Both the position numbers and the translations under genes were made by a program. Positions 9,215 to 18,487 of a stretch of DNA of 64,000 nt are shown here, in pieces. Source of the DNA: Clostridium bowmanii (GTDB taxonomy: Bacteria; Bacillota; Clostridia; Clostridiales; Clostridiaceae); assembly GCF_018861315.1 (NCBI RefSeq), contig NZ_JAHLDL010000013.1, positions 59,385 to 123,384 on the forward strand, read 5' to 3'. The notes below the pieces were generated by a model. That model was given only the letters and a program-made list of their open reading frames with translations, searched no databases and had not been told where the DNA came from. Within the stretch, counting starts at the first letter, position 1, and every line of letters starts with the position of its first letter.

Positions 9215-10705
9215 TTATAATTTAAGTATCTTTTCTATTTGCTTTTGCATTTCATTCTTTGCGCATACAGTTTTGTGAAGCACTGGTCTCTTTTCTAAGT
9301 CTACTATACCTGCTGGAATATCAATGTTTGTTATTTTGCTAAGTTCTTTTATTAGTTCAAAATCATTTAGTCCTGTATATTTTGCATCTATCGATTTCAT
9401 AACATCTGGAGTGAATTTGTAGGGGCTTGCAGTAGAAACTATTACTGTCTTTGTAGCATCTTTTGTTTGACCTAAATATTTTTGGTAAGCCACATAGGAA
9501 ACCGCTGTATGTGTATCCATGACATAATTAGTATTTTTATATACTTCAGTTATTGCATTAGAAGTTTCCGCTTCAGTTGCATAACCTCCAAAGAAGTCAC
9601 CTAGCTCACTTTTCATTGTGCTATTAATTTCATATTTACCATTTTTATTAAGCTGCTCCATAAGGTTTTTTATAACCACTGAATCTTGTCCACTAATAGC
9701 ATATAACAATCTTTCCAGGTTGCTTGAAATCAATATATCCATTGAAGGAGACATGGTAATTACAAAATCCCTTACTTTATCATAGATTCCTGTATTTATA
9801 AAATCAAATAAAACCTTATTTTCATTTGAAGCACAAATCAACTTTTTAATTGGAAGTCCCATTTTCTTTGCATAATATCCCGCCAATATGTCACCAAAGT
9901 TACCTGTGGGAACAGAGAAATTTATCTCTTCCCCTATTTTTATGTCCCCTCTATTACATAGCTGAGTATATGCATAAAAATAATATACAACCTGAGGTAT
10001 TAGTCTTCCTATATTTATTGAATTAGCTGATGAAAACATACTACTCTTATCATCCAACCGCTTCAAAAGGTCCTTATTTGTAAGCATCTGCTTAACTCCA
10101 TCTTGTGCATCATCAAAGTTTCCATTAATACCTATAACAAATGTATTGTCTCCAGTTTGTGTTACCATCTGTCTTTTTTGAATCTCACTTACACCTTGCT
10201 CTGGGAAAAAAACTATTATTTTTGTACCATCTACATTTGCAAAGCCTTCCAATGCCGCTTTCCCGGTATCACCAGAGGTAGCAGTAAGAATAATCATTTC
10301 TTTATTATTGTTTAATTTTTTTACTGCAATTTTTAATAAATAGGGTAGTATTGATAATGCCATATCCTTAAAAGCTAAAGTGGGTCCATGGTATAACTCT
10401 AAAAAATATGATTGACCTTGCTTCACTAGTGGAGCAATAATAGTTGTATCAAACTTCTTATCATAAGCCTTATGTATACATGACTTTAACTCATCTTCCT
10501 CATAATCCGTTAGAAATTCCTTCATTATAGTTAATGCTAACTGTTTATAATTCATGTGCATCAATTCTTTGAGCTCTATAGCAAGCTTTGGTATTGATGT
10601 TGGTACAAAGAGCCCCCCATCGCTACATAGTCCACGTGCAATAGCTTCTGCGGCCGTTACTTCCACTCCATTTCCTCTAGTACTCTTATAATATATTTGT
10701 TTCAT
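9215..10705 (-). CDS. thrC: Threonine synthase
   Basis: Converts O-phosphohomoserine to threonine using pyridoxal phosphate. The 496 residues have the usual N-terminal YYKSTRG start, the PLP lysine in HGPTLAFKDMA (K113), and TATSGDTGKAAL. It follows the mutase-like gene by 17 bases in the operon. Because this enzyme needs phosphohomoserine and no ThrB lies in the operon, the neighbouring mutase-like protein probably provides that substrate. Confidence 0.95.
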   Translation of the reverse strand: MKQIYYKSTRGNGVEVTAAEAIARGLCSDGGLFVPTSIPKLAIELKELMHMNYKQLALTIMKEFLTDYEEDELKSCIHKAYDKKFDTTIIAPLVKQGQSYFLELYHGPTLAFKDMALSILPYLLKIAVKKLNNNKEMIILTATSGDTGKAALEGFANVDGTKIIVFFPEQGVSEIQKRQMVTQTGDNTFVIGINGNFDDAQDGVKQMLTNKDLLKRLDDKSSMFSSANSINIGRLIPQVVYYFYAYTQLCNRGDIKIGEEINFSVPTGNFGDILAGYYAKKMGLPIKKLICASNENKVLFDFINTGIYDKVRDFVITMSPSMDILISSNLERLLYAISGQDSVVIKNLMEQLNKNGKYEINSTMKSELGDFFGGYATEAETSNAITEVYKNTNYVMDTHTAVSYVAYQKYLGQTKDATKTVIVSTASPYKFTPDVMKSIDAKYTGLNDFELIKELSKITNIDIPAGIVDLEKRPVLHKTVCAKNEMQKQIEKILKL

Positions 10706-10722
10706 ATTATTCTTTCCCCCCC

Positions 10723-11940
10723 CTACTTAATACCTTTCAAAAAGTAATCCATCAGCTTATATCCCTCTGGAAAATATAAATCTGTGTCTTTCCCCAAAAA
10801 TTCGTCATAACATCCATTGGGGTTGTCCTTCTCGTTATTGCTTTGGTATATTAAAAATGGAACTGCCTCACTGGTATGTGTCCTAAGAGCAAGTGGTGTA
10901 GGATGATCAGGAAGTATTAACATTTTATAATCTTCACCTATTCTCTCCATTTCCTCTTTAACAACCTTTACTATCTGGTTATCTATATATTCTATAGCCT
11001 TATATTTATTTTCTACTTCGTGTCTATGACCACATTCATCTGGAGCTTCAACGTGAATATAAACAAAATCATTACCCTTTTCAAGTTCTGCAAGTGCTGC
11101 CTTTGCTTTACCTATATAATTAGTATCAATATTTCCAGTGGCGCCTTCCACATCAATAACATCCAGTCCCGCACATAAACCTATTCCTTTGATTAAATCA
11201 ACAGCGGAAACTACTGAGCCTTTTAATTTATATTTTTCATAAAAGTTAGATAAAAGTGGTTTCTTTCCTTCACCCCAAATCCATATTGAGTTAGCTGGGT
11301 TTAATCCTTTAGCAACTCTTTTTTTATTTATATCATGCTGAGATAAAAATTTGGTGCTTTTCCTTGTCATTTCATCAATTACTTCACTTTTCAAACCTTC
11401 AGGCATATAGTTTTTTACCTTTTGACCAAGAATGTCATGGGGTGGTGTAAGCTTCCACTGGTATGGACCATTATCCCATATCATAAGATGTCTATAGCTA
11501 ATACCTGGATAAAATTTTATTGTCTCTGTGCTTAAATACTCATTTAATGCAATTATTAATTCTGCTGATTCCTCAGTTGTTATTTCACCAGCACTATGAT
11601 CTAGCATAATCTTTTCCTCGTAGGGCTCGTCTTCTGATACAGTTACCAAATTACATCTAAAGGTAATATCTGTATCCGTCATAGCCACTCTCATACTTGC
11701 TGCTTCAAAGGGTGAACGTCCACTATAATAAACAGCTGGATTATATCCGAAGACTCCCATGTTTGCTGTATCGCTTCCTGCAGGCATTCCCTCTGGAACA
11801 GTTTTAACCATACCTAAAGTACCGTGCTTTGCCATATAATCAATAGTAGGCGTATTAGCATATTGAATAGGGGTCTTATTATTCAACTCTTTTACAGGAT
11901 AATCTGCCATCCCGTCTCCTAGTACTACAATATATTTCAT
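10723..11940 (-). CDS. Phosphoglycerate-mutase-like protein, probable alternative homoserine kinase
   Basis: A 405-residue alkaline-phosphatase-superfamily metalloenzyme close to archaeal-type cofactor-independent phosphoglycerate mutase. The first metal site is GDGMADYP (8-15), the phosphorylated serine lies in AGSDTANMG (S56), and the C-terminal metal-binding part is DHPTPLALRTHTSEAVPF. The related model described as 'proposed homoserine kinase' covers such proteins in genomes with threonine genes but no ThrB. Here it is the first gene of an operon with thrC, aspartate kinase and hom, so I infer that it phosphorylates homoserine. Plain mutase activity remains possible. Confidence 0.8.
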   Translation of the reverse strand: MKYIVVLGDGMADYPVKELNNKTPIQYANTPTIDYMAKHGTLGMVKTVPEGMPAGSDTANMGVFGYNPAVYYSGRSPFEAASMRVAMTDTDITFRCNLVTVSEDEPYEEKIMLDHSAGEITTEESAELIIALNEYLSTETIKFYPGISYRHLMIWDNGPYQWKLTPPHDILGQKVKNYMPEGLKSEVIDEMTRKSTKFLSQHDINKKRVAKGLNPANSIWIWGEGKKPLLSNFYEKYKLKGSVVSAVDLIKGIGLCAGLDVIDVEGATGNIDTNYIGKAKAALAELEKGNDFVYIHVEAPDECGHRHEVENKYKAIEYIDNQIVKVVKEEMERIGEDYKMLILPDHPTPLALRTHTSEAVPFLIYQSNNEKDNPNGCYDEFLGKDTDLYFPEGYKLMDYFLKGIK

Positions 11941-12084
11941 ATATTAACACTCCTTTTCATGATTATTTATAGTGAATATTTTTACTGTTAATATTTATAC
12001 TACTTAAAATCATATTTAAATAGTAAATTAAGTAATTATATAGATTATTAAGAATATTCCTTGCACTTTTAACTGGTTTTATAT

Positions 12085-12113
12085 ATTATAGTATAAATTT
12101 GGTTAATAATCAA
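12085..12113 (-). promoter_or_regulatory. Promoter of the threonine operon
   Basis: On the minus strand TTGATT (12108-12113) and TATAAT (12085-12090) are 17 bases apart, pointing to the operon start at 11940. The leader of about 140 bases shows no T-box signature. The rest of 12114-12370 is AT-rich with no feature I can support. Confidence 0.65.
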
Positions 12114-12372
12114 AATTAAATGCTAAATTTGAATATTTTTTTTTTTGAGCTGTCATTTTTCATTTAAATAAATATTTTATAATTATGGAAATCATCTTAA
12201 TTATGCAGGTTAATAGCTTTAAATATGATTCTTTATTCGGCATATCAAATATTTAACAAATACTACACATATTCTTAATAATGTCATAACATTTGTCTGT
12301 TATAATTTAATTATTGGTTAGTAGATTAATAGGTTAATTAGTTAAAGCGAAGTCCCCCTTTACTTTAATAAT

Positions 12373-12403
12373 AAAGGCTGTGAAGCAACACTTCACAGCC
12401 TTT
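12373..12403 (-). terminator. Terminator of the alpha-glucoside operon
   Basis: A perfect 13-bp stem, AAAGGCTGTGAAG with CTTCACAGCCTTT and a five-base loop, lies a few bases after the stop of the GH13 gene. T-rich sequence follows on the minus strand. Confidence 0.85.
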
Positions 12404-12406
12404 TCT

Positions 12407-14086
12407 TTATTTTAATAGATAAACTCTTGATTCATAAGGTTTTAACGCAATCTCGTCTACCGACTCATCTTCCACAATATAATTTGTAATTAAAAGCTCT
12501 TTATAGTTATATTTTATGTTCTTTGGAAGATTAAATTTAGTCTTATTTTCACCAAAATTACATATCACCAATAATGTCTCATCTGCCAGTTTTCTTATAT
12601 AAGCATAAATATCCACGTCATCCTCTAAAATCAAAGTATAATCTCCATATACTATTATTTCATACTTCTTTCTTAGTTCAATTAGCTTTTTATAATAATT
12701 AAAAACTGAATTTTCATCATGTAATTGTGCCTGTGCATTTATATTCTTGTAATTCGGGTTTACCTTTATCCAAGGAGTTCCATCGGTAAAACCTGCATTT
12801 TTTTTATCATTCCACTGGAATGGTGTTCTTGCATTATCTCTACCTCTTTTATAAATAGCATCCATAATCTCATCATGAGTTTTTTTACCACTTTGAGTAA
12901 AATCTCTATAGGCATTTAGCGTTTCGATATCTCTATAATCATCAAGACTGTCAAATTTTACATTTGTCATACCTAATTCCTCACCTTGAAAAATATATGG
13001 AGTACCTTGCATCATATGAAGAAGGGTTGCCAGCATTTTTGCTGATTCAATTCTATATTTACCATCATTTCCAAAACGAGAAACCATTCTTGGTTGGTCA
13101 TGATTATTTAAATAAAGACTATTCCAGCCTTTACCTTGGAGCTGCGTTTGCCATTTTGACATAATGGTTTTAAATTCCTTAAGATCAAAGATTACTTTAC
13201 CCCATTTCCCATCTACCCCATATCCTATACTCATATGTTCAAATTGAAACACCATATTTAATTCGTTTCTATCTTCACCTACATATTCAATAGCTTGAGC
13301 AGGATTTACATCTGGGGTTTCGCCAACTGTCATGATATCATATTTACTTAGAACTTCCCTGTTCATTTCTTTTAAATAATCATTAACTTTTGGATGGTTT
13401 TTACTTAAACTACCTGGATCTGCATAGATATTGGGTCCACTAACAATTCCATCAGGATATCTCAGGTCTTTTCCAATCATGTTGATAACATCCATACGGA
13501 AACCATCAACCCCTTTCTCTAACCACCATTTTATCATTTCATAAATATCTTTTCTTAAATCTTTGTTTTCCCAGTTTAAATCTGGCTGTTTTTTTGAAAA
13601 TAGATGCAAGTAGTACATTTGTGTTTGGTCATCCAGTTCCCAAGCAGAACCTCCAAAACTACCACCCCAATTATTGGGAGGCAAACCATTTTTTTCATCT
13701 CTCCAAATGTAATAATCCCTATACTTATTCTCTTTAGATTTCTTACTCTCAGCAAACCACTTATGTTCATCAGAACTGTGATTTATAACAAGGTCCATCA
13801 TTATCTTGATTTTTCTTTTATGTGCCTCTGCAAGCAATAAATCACAATCCTCCATGGTTCCGAACTCTTTCATTATGCCCTGATAATTACTTATATCGTA
13901 GCCATTATCATCGTTTGGAGATTCATAAACAGGCGATAACCATAGTACATCAATTCCAAGCTCTACAAGATAATCAAGTTTTTCAATTATTCCTCTTAAG
14001 TCTCCGATTCCGTCTCCATTACTATCTTTAAAGCTTCTTGGGTAAATCTGATAAACTACACACTCTTTCCACCAATATTTATTCAT
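12407..14086 (-). CDS. GH13 oligo-1,6-glucosidase / alpha-glucosidase
   Basis: Hydrolyses short alpha-glucosides in the cytoplasm after import. The 559 residues are typical for GH13 subfamily 31. Visible motifs are DLVINHSSDEHKWF near 98-111, GFRMDV with the nucleophile D199, the acid/base E256 in VGETPD, and NNHD with D330. The residue after the nucleophile is valine, which in this family favours alpha-1,6 bonds (isomaltose type), whereas threonine favours maltose. It is the last gene of the LacI-linked transport operon. Confidence 0.92.
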   Translation of the reverse strand: MNKYWWKECVVYQIYPRSFKDSNGDGIGDLRGIIEKLDYLVELGIDVLWLSPVYESPNDDNGYDISNYQGIMKEFGTMEDCDLLLAEAHKRKIKIMMDLVINHSSDEHKWFAESKKSKENKYRDYYIWRDEKNGLPPNNWGGSFGGSAWELDDQTQMYYLHLFSKKQPDLNWENKDLRKDIYEMIKWWLEKGVDGFRMDVINMIGKDLRYPDGIVSGPNIYADPGSLSKNHPKVNDYLKEMNREVLSKYDIMTVGETPDVNPAQAIEYVGEDRNELNMVFQFEHMSIGYGVDGKWGKVIFDLKEFKTIMSKWQTQLQGKGWNSLYLNNHDQPRMVSRFGNDGKYRIESAKMLATLLHMMQGTPYIFQGEELGMTNVKFDSLDDYRDIETLNAYRDFTQSGKKTHDEIMDAIYKRGRDNARTPFQWNDKKNAGFTDGTPWIKVNPNYKNINAQAQLHDENSVFNYYKKLIELRKKYEIIVYGDYTLILEDDVDIYAYIRKLADETLLVICNFGENKTKFNLPKNIKYNYKELLITNYIVEDESVDEIALKPYESRVYLLK

Positions 14087-14101
14087 AAAATCTCCTTCTT
14101 C

Positions 14102-14929
14102 CTATTGTTTTATTGCTCCATTTGTAACTCCGCTTATGATAAATCTTTGAGCAAATACGTACACTATTATAATTGGTAATAATGCTAAGAGATAAGAAGC
14201 AAAAGCTAAATTATAGTTTGTACTAAATTGTCCTTGAAAAATATATTGTACTAGGGATAAGGTTGCCTGTTCTGGCTTACTTAATATAACAAGTGGAAGC
14301 ATAAAGTCATTCCAGCATCCTAAGAAGGCTAATATTCCTACTGTAGCATTTATTGGTTTTAACAGTGGGAATATTATACGGAAAAACACTTGCCAAATGG
14401 TAGCCCCATCTATTGTTGCTGCTTCTTCCAGTGACTTTGGAAGAGACTTTAAATAACCTACATATAAGAAGGTATTAATGGGTAGTCCGTAAACAATATA
14501 TAGGATTATAATGCCTGGTACATTATCTAAATGCAATGCACTTACTTGTTTTACTAATGGTAACATTATTATTTGAAAAGGTACAAACATGGCACTTAAG
14601 AAATAGTAGTAAAGTAGGTTAAAGTACTTTATATTTTGATTTCTAGCTATTGCATAAGCTACCATGGAATTTGAAATTATTATAAAAACCACTGAAACAC
14701 ATGTTATTACTGCAGTGTTTGTAAATGCATCAAAGAAATTTGTTAGTTTAATGGCCTGCGTAAAATTATCAAAATGAAAGGTTGTAGGCAATGCCAATGT
14801 AGATTTCATCATATCCTCAGGGGATTTTAATGCGGTGCTTACTAAAATATATAGTGGGAATAAGATAAATACTCCTGCTAAGATTATAAGTATTACCGTA
14901 AGAAGCCTATTATTTTTCTTTTTCTGCAT
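14102..14929 (-). CDS. Carbohydrate ABC transporter permease (MalG-like)
   Basis: One of two membrane subunits of the sugar importer. The 275 residues have six helices and the EAA loop that docks the ATPase: EEAATIDGATIWQVFFRIIFPLLKP. It overlaps the other permease by one base, so the two are coupled in translation. The operon carries no ATPase, so a shared MsmX/UgpC-type ATPase encoded elsewhere must power it, as is usual for Firmicute CUT1 importers. Confidence 0.93.
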   Translation of the reverse strand: MQKKKNNRLLTVILIILAGVFILFPLYILVSTALKSPEDMMKSTLALPTTFHFDNFTQAIKLTNFFDAFTNTAVITCVSVVFIIISNSMVAYAIARNQNIKYFNLLYYYFLSAMFVPFQIIMLPLVKQVSALHLDNVPGIIILYIVYGLPINTFLYVGYLKSLPKSLEEAATIDGATIWQVFFRIIFPLLKPINATVGILAFLGCWNDFMLPLVILSKPEQATLSLVQYIFQGQFSTNYNLAFASYLLALLPIIIVYVFAQRFIISGVTNGAIKQ

Positions 14930-15798
14930 TATAAATCAACCTCCCGTTTTGCAAGTACTTTCATTTGGAAAAGTGAGATTGATACAACTACAATAAAGAA
15001 AATCACTGCATTTGCAGATTGATATGCAAAATTACCGCCAGAGAATCCAAAATGATAAATCACATATGTAATTGATTGAGTAGCATTACCCGGTCCCCCA
15101 CCTGTCATTGCTACAATTTGGTCAAATACATTTAAAGAGCCCTTCATACTTAACACCATGTTTATAGTAAAAAAAGGAGCTATTAATGGGAATGTTATCT
15201 TTCTAAAAGTTTGCCATTTATTTGCCCCATCAATGTCGCTTGCTTCATAGATATCTTGGTCTATAGTTTGAAGTCCTGAAAGGTATATTATAGTGTTGAA
15301 GGCTATTGACTGCCAAGATGCTACGAATACTATACCAAGCCAGGCAAGAGCAGGATTTCCGAGTATGTTAGAACTTAAAAAACCAACATTCAAAAATTCT
15401 CCAAGTGGCGGTAATAAATGAGCGAATACATAATTAAATATATAACCAACAATTAAAACTCCTAGTACATTTGGGAAAAAGAATATTGCTCTTAAAGTAT
15501 TCTTGAATTTAATACTTGAATTTAGAGCAACGGCTATTGCTAAACTTATTACATTAACAATTATTGTGGTAACTATTGCAAATTTAAAGGTAAATCCATA
15601 GGCATTTCTAATGGTATCATCCTGAAATACATTTATAAAATTCTTAAGTCCTATGAATTTCCAATCACCATAGCCATTCCAATCAGTAAAGCTATAAAAG
15701 ATACCTTTTATTAATGGTAAGGTGTGAAAGGTGAAGAATAATATTACTGCAGGAATTGTCATCATATAAAAAACCATTATTTGTTTGTTTTTTTTCAA
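14929..15798 (-). CDS. Carbohydrate ABC transporter permease (MalF-like)
   Basis: The partner membrane subunit, about 289 residues with six helices. The EAA loop is YEASDIDGANKWQTFRKITF, and GGPGNATQSITYVIYHFGF is typical of the CUT1 family. The TTG at 15798 is ten bases from AAGGAG. A GTG at 15807 is also in frame but abuts the binding site, so the true start is slightly uncertain. It lies between the binding protein and the second permease. Confidence 0.9.
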   Translation of the reverse strand: MKKNKQIMVFYMMTIPAVILFFTFHTLPLIKGIFYSFTDWNGYGDWKFIGLKNFINVFQDDTIRNAYGFTFKFAIVTTIIVNVISLAIAVALNSSIKFKNTLRAIFFFPNVLGVLIVGYIFNYVFAHLLPPLGEFLNVGFLSSNILGNPALAWLGIVFVASWQSIAFNTIIYLSGLQTIDQDIYEASDIDGANKWQTFRKITFPLIAPFFTINMVLSMKGSLNVFDQIVAMTGGGPGNATQSITYVIYHFGFSGGNFAYQSANAVIFFIVVVSISLFQMKVLAKREVDL

Positions 15799-15893
15799 TT
15801 TATTCACGCTCCTTATACCTTTATATAAAATGCAAGTTATACAGCTAAGTATAAAGAAATAAGTAATTATATTTCTTTATACTTAGCTATCAT

Positions 15894-17135
15894 TTATTTT
15901 TTATTGTTTTTATTATATTCTGTATCAAGTTGCTTTAAGAAAGCTGCTTTGTCCTTTTTAGATAGAAAACCTTGTAGAATAGACGCTGTATCTAAACCAG
16001 TTGGATAATAGTGATCAGGGAAACTTCCGATTTCTCCACTTTTAAAGCTTTCTGTCAAATCTGTAACACTTTCATCCTTTTGCACAACATCCTTAACAGC
16101 TGAAAATGCGAACTGATCAGTTATATAAGCTTGTGCATTTTCCTTTTGTAACATATATTCTATAAATTTTTTAGCTTCTGCAGGGTGCTTTGAGCTTTTT
16201 GTTACAGCAAGTAATACATCCACACCTGAAACAATTTTGTTCTTAGAAACATCATTTGTTGCTGGTAGTGGGAACATTCCAAGTTTCATGGTTGAATTTG
16301 CTTTTTTAATATCTGCAATAGCCCAGTTACCTTGAAGGTACATTACTGATTTACCTTGAGCAAAAGCTGTATTGCCGTCGTTATATCCCATTCCATATAT
16401 ATCTTTTTGACCATATTTAATAATTTCAAGCATTTTATCTGCTACTTCCGAATGAGTATCTGCGAAGGTAGTTTTATCTGCTTTTCTATCAACTAGAAAT
16501 GTTTCAGCTGGAATATCTCCGGCTAGCACGTTCCAGAAGCACATACCTGTCCATGCATCCTTAAGTGTAAGATAAAAAGGAGTCTCTCCACTAGCTTTTA
16601 TTTTTTCTGAAAGTGCAATAAATTCATCCCAAGTTTTTGGAATTTCTAGTCCTAATTTTGTAAATTTTTCTTTATTATACAAAACACCGTCGGCATTTGT
16701 TGCATAAGGTACACCGTAGGATTTTACATCTCCATTTGTTAAAAGGTCTTTCATTTGCTCAATATAAGCTGTCTGTATATTACTCATAAAGCTTTCGGAA
16801 CTAAGATCTAGTAGAATCCCATTAGATGCAAGCTCGCCATATAAATTGTCACCACCCATGCTGAGTACATCAGGCATATCATTTTTAGTAAGTCTTGTTT
16901 TTAAAACTGTTCCTGCATCTGGTGGAGCATTAAGCACAATTTGAATGTTCGGATTTTTAGTTTGGAAATCATTAATCATTTTTTGATAAAGTGTCTTATT
17001 TTCTGCTTTAGTGGAGAATACCTCTAATTTAACTTTTCCATCCGTAGCAGTTTTACTAGAGCAACCTACCAATAAAGAAGAGCCTAGCGCAACTGTAAGC
17101 ACTATTGATACTAATGTTTTTAATTTTTTATTCAT
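15894..17135 (-). CDS. Extracellular sugar-binding lipoprotein
   Basis: Captures the sugar outside the cell for the two permeases downstream. The 413 residues start with a signal peptide and lipobox LLVGCSS (Cys near 25), followed by a family-1 solute-binding fold. Motifs such as MPDVLSMGGDNLYGELASNG and FAQGKSVMYLQGNWAIADI are typical for alpha-glucoside and maltodextrin binders. With the isomaltase-like glucosidase in the operon, isomalto- or malto-oligosaccharides are the likely ligands. Two operators lie upstream at 17166-17183 and 17263-17280. Confidence 0.9.
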   Translation of the reverse strand: MNKKLKTLVSIVLTVALGSSLLVGCSSKTATDGKVKLEVFSTKAENKTLYQKMINDFQTKNPNIQIVLNAPPDAGTVLKTRLTKNDMPDVLSMGGDNLYGELASNGILLDLSSESFMSNIQTAYIEQMKDLLTNGDVKSYGVPYATNADGVLYNKEKFTKLGLEIPKTWDEFIALSEKIKASGETPFYLTLKDAWTGMCFWNVLAGDIPAETFLVDRKADKTTFADTHSEVADKMLEIIKYGQKDIYGMGYNDGNTAFAQGKSVMYLQGNWAIADIKKANSTMKLGMFPLPATNDVSKNKIVSGVDVLLAVTKSSKHPAEAKKFIEYMLQKENAQAYITDQFAFSAVKDVVQKDESVTDLTESFKSGEIGSFPDHYYPTGLDTASILQGFLSKKDKAAFLKQLDTEYNKNNKK

Positions 17136-17165
17136 TTTTATACCCCCTAAAATTTTGTTTTCTAG

Positions 17166-17280
17166 TAAATGATTACGTAAATAAACTTGTTGTCATTGTT
17201 GAGATTAAAAGCTTGATTTTCTATAAATATATAAATAATTACACTATTTTCTACGATTTTAGTTAATCGATTACGTAAAT
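17166..17280. promoter_or_regulatory. Paired LacI-family operators before the binding-protein gene
   Basis: Two copies of GATTACGTAAAT lie at about 17171-17182 and 17269-17280, roughly 98 bases apart (about nine helical turns). The upstream copy joins a palindrome TAATCGATTA. A related sequence, GTAAACGATTAAC, lies at 18332-18344 before the LacI gene itself. The arrangement fits looping repression plus autoregulation. Confidence 0.65.
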
Positions 17281-17294
17281 AGCATAAAAAACTG

Positions 17295-18311
17295 CTAAAG
17301 TTTTTTAACTGTATCTCTTTCAATTATTTCAAAAGGCATTATTATGCTCTCACCTTTTTTGCCCGTAGTAATAGTTTTAATTAACATTTGGACTGACTTT
17401 TGCCCCATATCATAGGCAGGCTGATCTATAGTTGTTAAAGGTGGATAAGCCATTTCTGCTACTTTCGTGTTGTCATAACTTATTATAGACAAATCCCCAG
17501 GAATTGAAATTCCATTTTTTCGAGCTATTGACATAGCACCAACTGCACTATCATCACAGGAAGCAAAGATTGCAGTGAATTTTTCATTCTCACTTAAAAG
17601 AGCTTCCATAGATTTTTTACCTCCATCAAAACTGAAACTACTATGTTTTATAATGTTTTCATTAATAGGTATATTATTTTCTTTTAATGCTTGCATATAG
17701 CCTTCTGACCTTGGTAATCCTGCTATTGGATCCTCTTTTTCTCCACCTATCATGGCTATTTTAGTATGACCATTATCTATCAAATAGCTAGTAGCCGCGT
17801 AAGAGGCTTGAAAATCATCTACTTTAATATATGGAATTGGAAAACGAGGAGAAAATGTTGATAAAAGAATACAAGGTATTTTAGTGTCAACAATATCCTT
17901 ATCATACATATCTTTAGGTGATAAACTACAGACAATAATACCATCTACTTGCCTTTCTGATAATACATTTAAATAGTAAGGCATCAAGTGGGAGCTAGTC
18001 CCTGTGTTACAAATAAAAACGCTGTAATTATTTTTATGTGCCATGTCCTCTATTCCACTTAAAATTTCCACGTAAAAAGTAGTTTCAACTTTTGGTAATA
18101 ATACTCCTATAGTAAGGGTGGTTTTTGTCTTTAAGTGCCTTGCAATAGCATTGGGCCGGTATCCCATTTCATCTACCACAGTAGTTACTTTCTGTCTTGT
18201 TGCCTCAGAGTAGCCCTCTAGACCATTAAGAATTCTAGAAACAGTAGCTACAGAAACACTAGCTTTTTTTGCTACATCTTTGATTGTTGGTTTTTTCATT
18301 GTTGCGTTCAT
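17295..18311 (-). CDS. LacI-family transcriptional regulator of the alpha-glucoside operon
   Basis: A 338-residue repressor. The helix-turn-helix and hinge are TIKDVAKKASVSVATVSRILNG (about 9-30), and a periplasmic-binding-protein fold follows, with SIISYDNTKVAEMAYPPLTTIDQP near the C-terminus. It is transcribed ahead of the transport operon in the same direction. The matching operators in front of both transcription units indicate that it represses them and is released by an imported sugar. Confidence 0.9.
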   Translation of the reverse strand: MNATMKKPTIKDVAKKASVSVATVSRILNGLEGYSEATRQKVTTVVDEMGYRPNAIARHLKTKTTLTIGVLLPKVETTFYVEILSGIEDMAHKNNYSVFICNTGTSSHLMPYYLNVLSERQVDGIIVCSLSPKDMYDKDIVDTKIPCILLSTFSPRFPIPYIKVDDFQASYAATSYLIDNGHTKIAMIGGEKEDPIAGLPRSEGYMQALKENNIPINENIIKHSSFSFDGGKKSMEALLSENEKFTAIFASCDDSAVGAMSIARKNGISIPGDLSIISYDNTKVAEMAYPPLTTIDQPAYDMGQKSVQMLIKTITTGKKGESIIMPFEIIERDTVKKL

Positions 18312-18331
18312 AATTTTAACTACTCCTTTAA

Positions 18332-18344
18332 GTAAACGATTAAC
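18332..18344. promoter_or_regulatory. Likely autoregulatory LacI operator
   Basis: GTAAACGATTAAC lies just upstream of the LacI gene start and resembles the TAATCGATTA element before the transport operon. A CG-centred dyad is typical for LacI-family sites. Confidence 0.5.
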
Positions 18345-18487
18345 CTAAATTTACTTTACCATATATAAGGGAATTTGTCTATATATTTTTTATAATATTC
18401 AGATAATTTTATAAGCAAAAGTAAAAAAGAAAAAAAGTATATATTACTATTAATAAATTAATAAAAAAGCTTTTAATGAGTATAGTT

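Noticed and set aside
11941..12372. Search for a T-box or threonine leader before the threonine operon
   Set aside because: No T-box consensus (complement of AGGGTGGAACCGCG) and no threonine-rich leader peptide was found.
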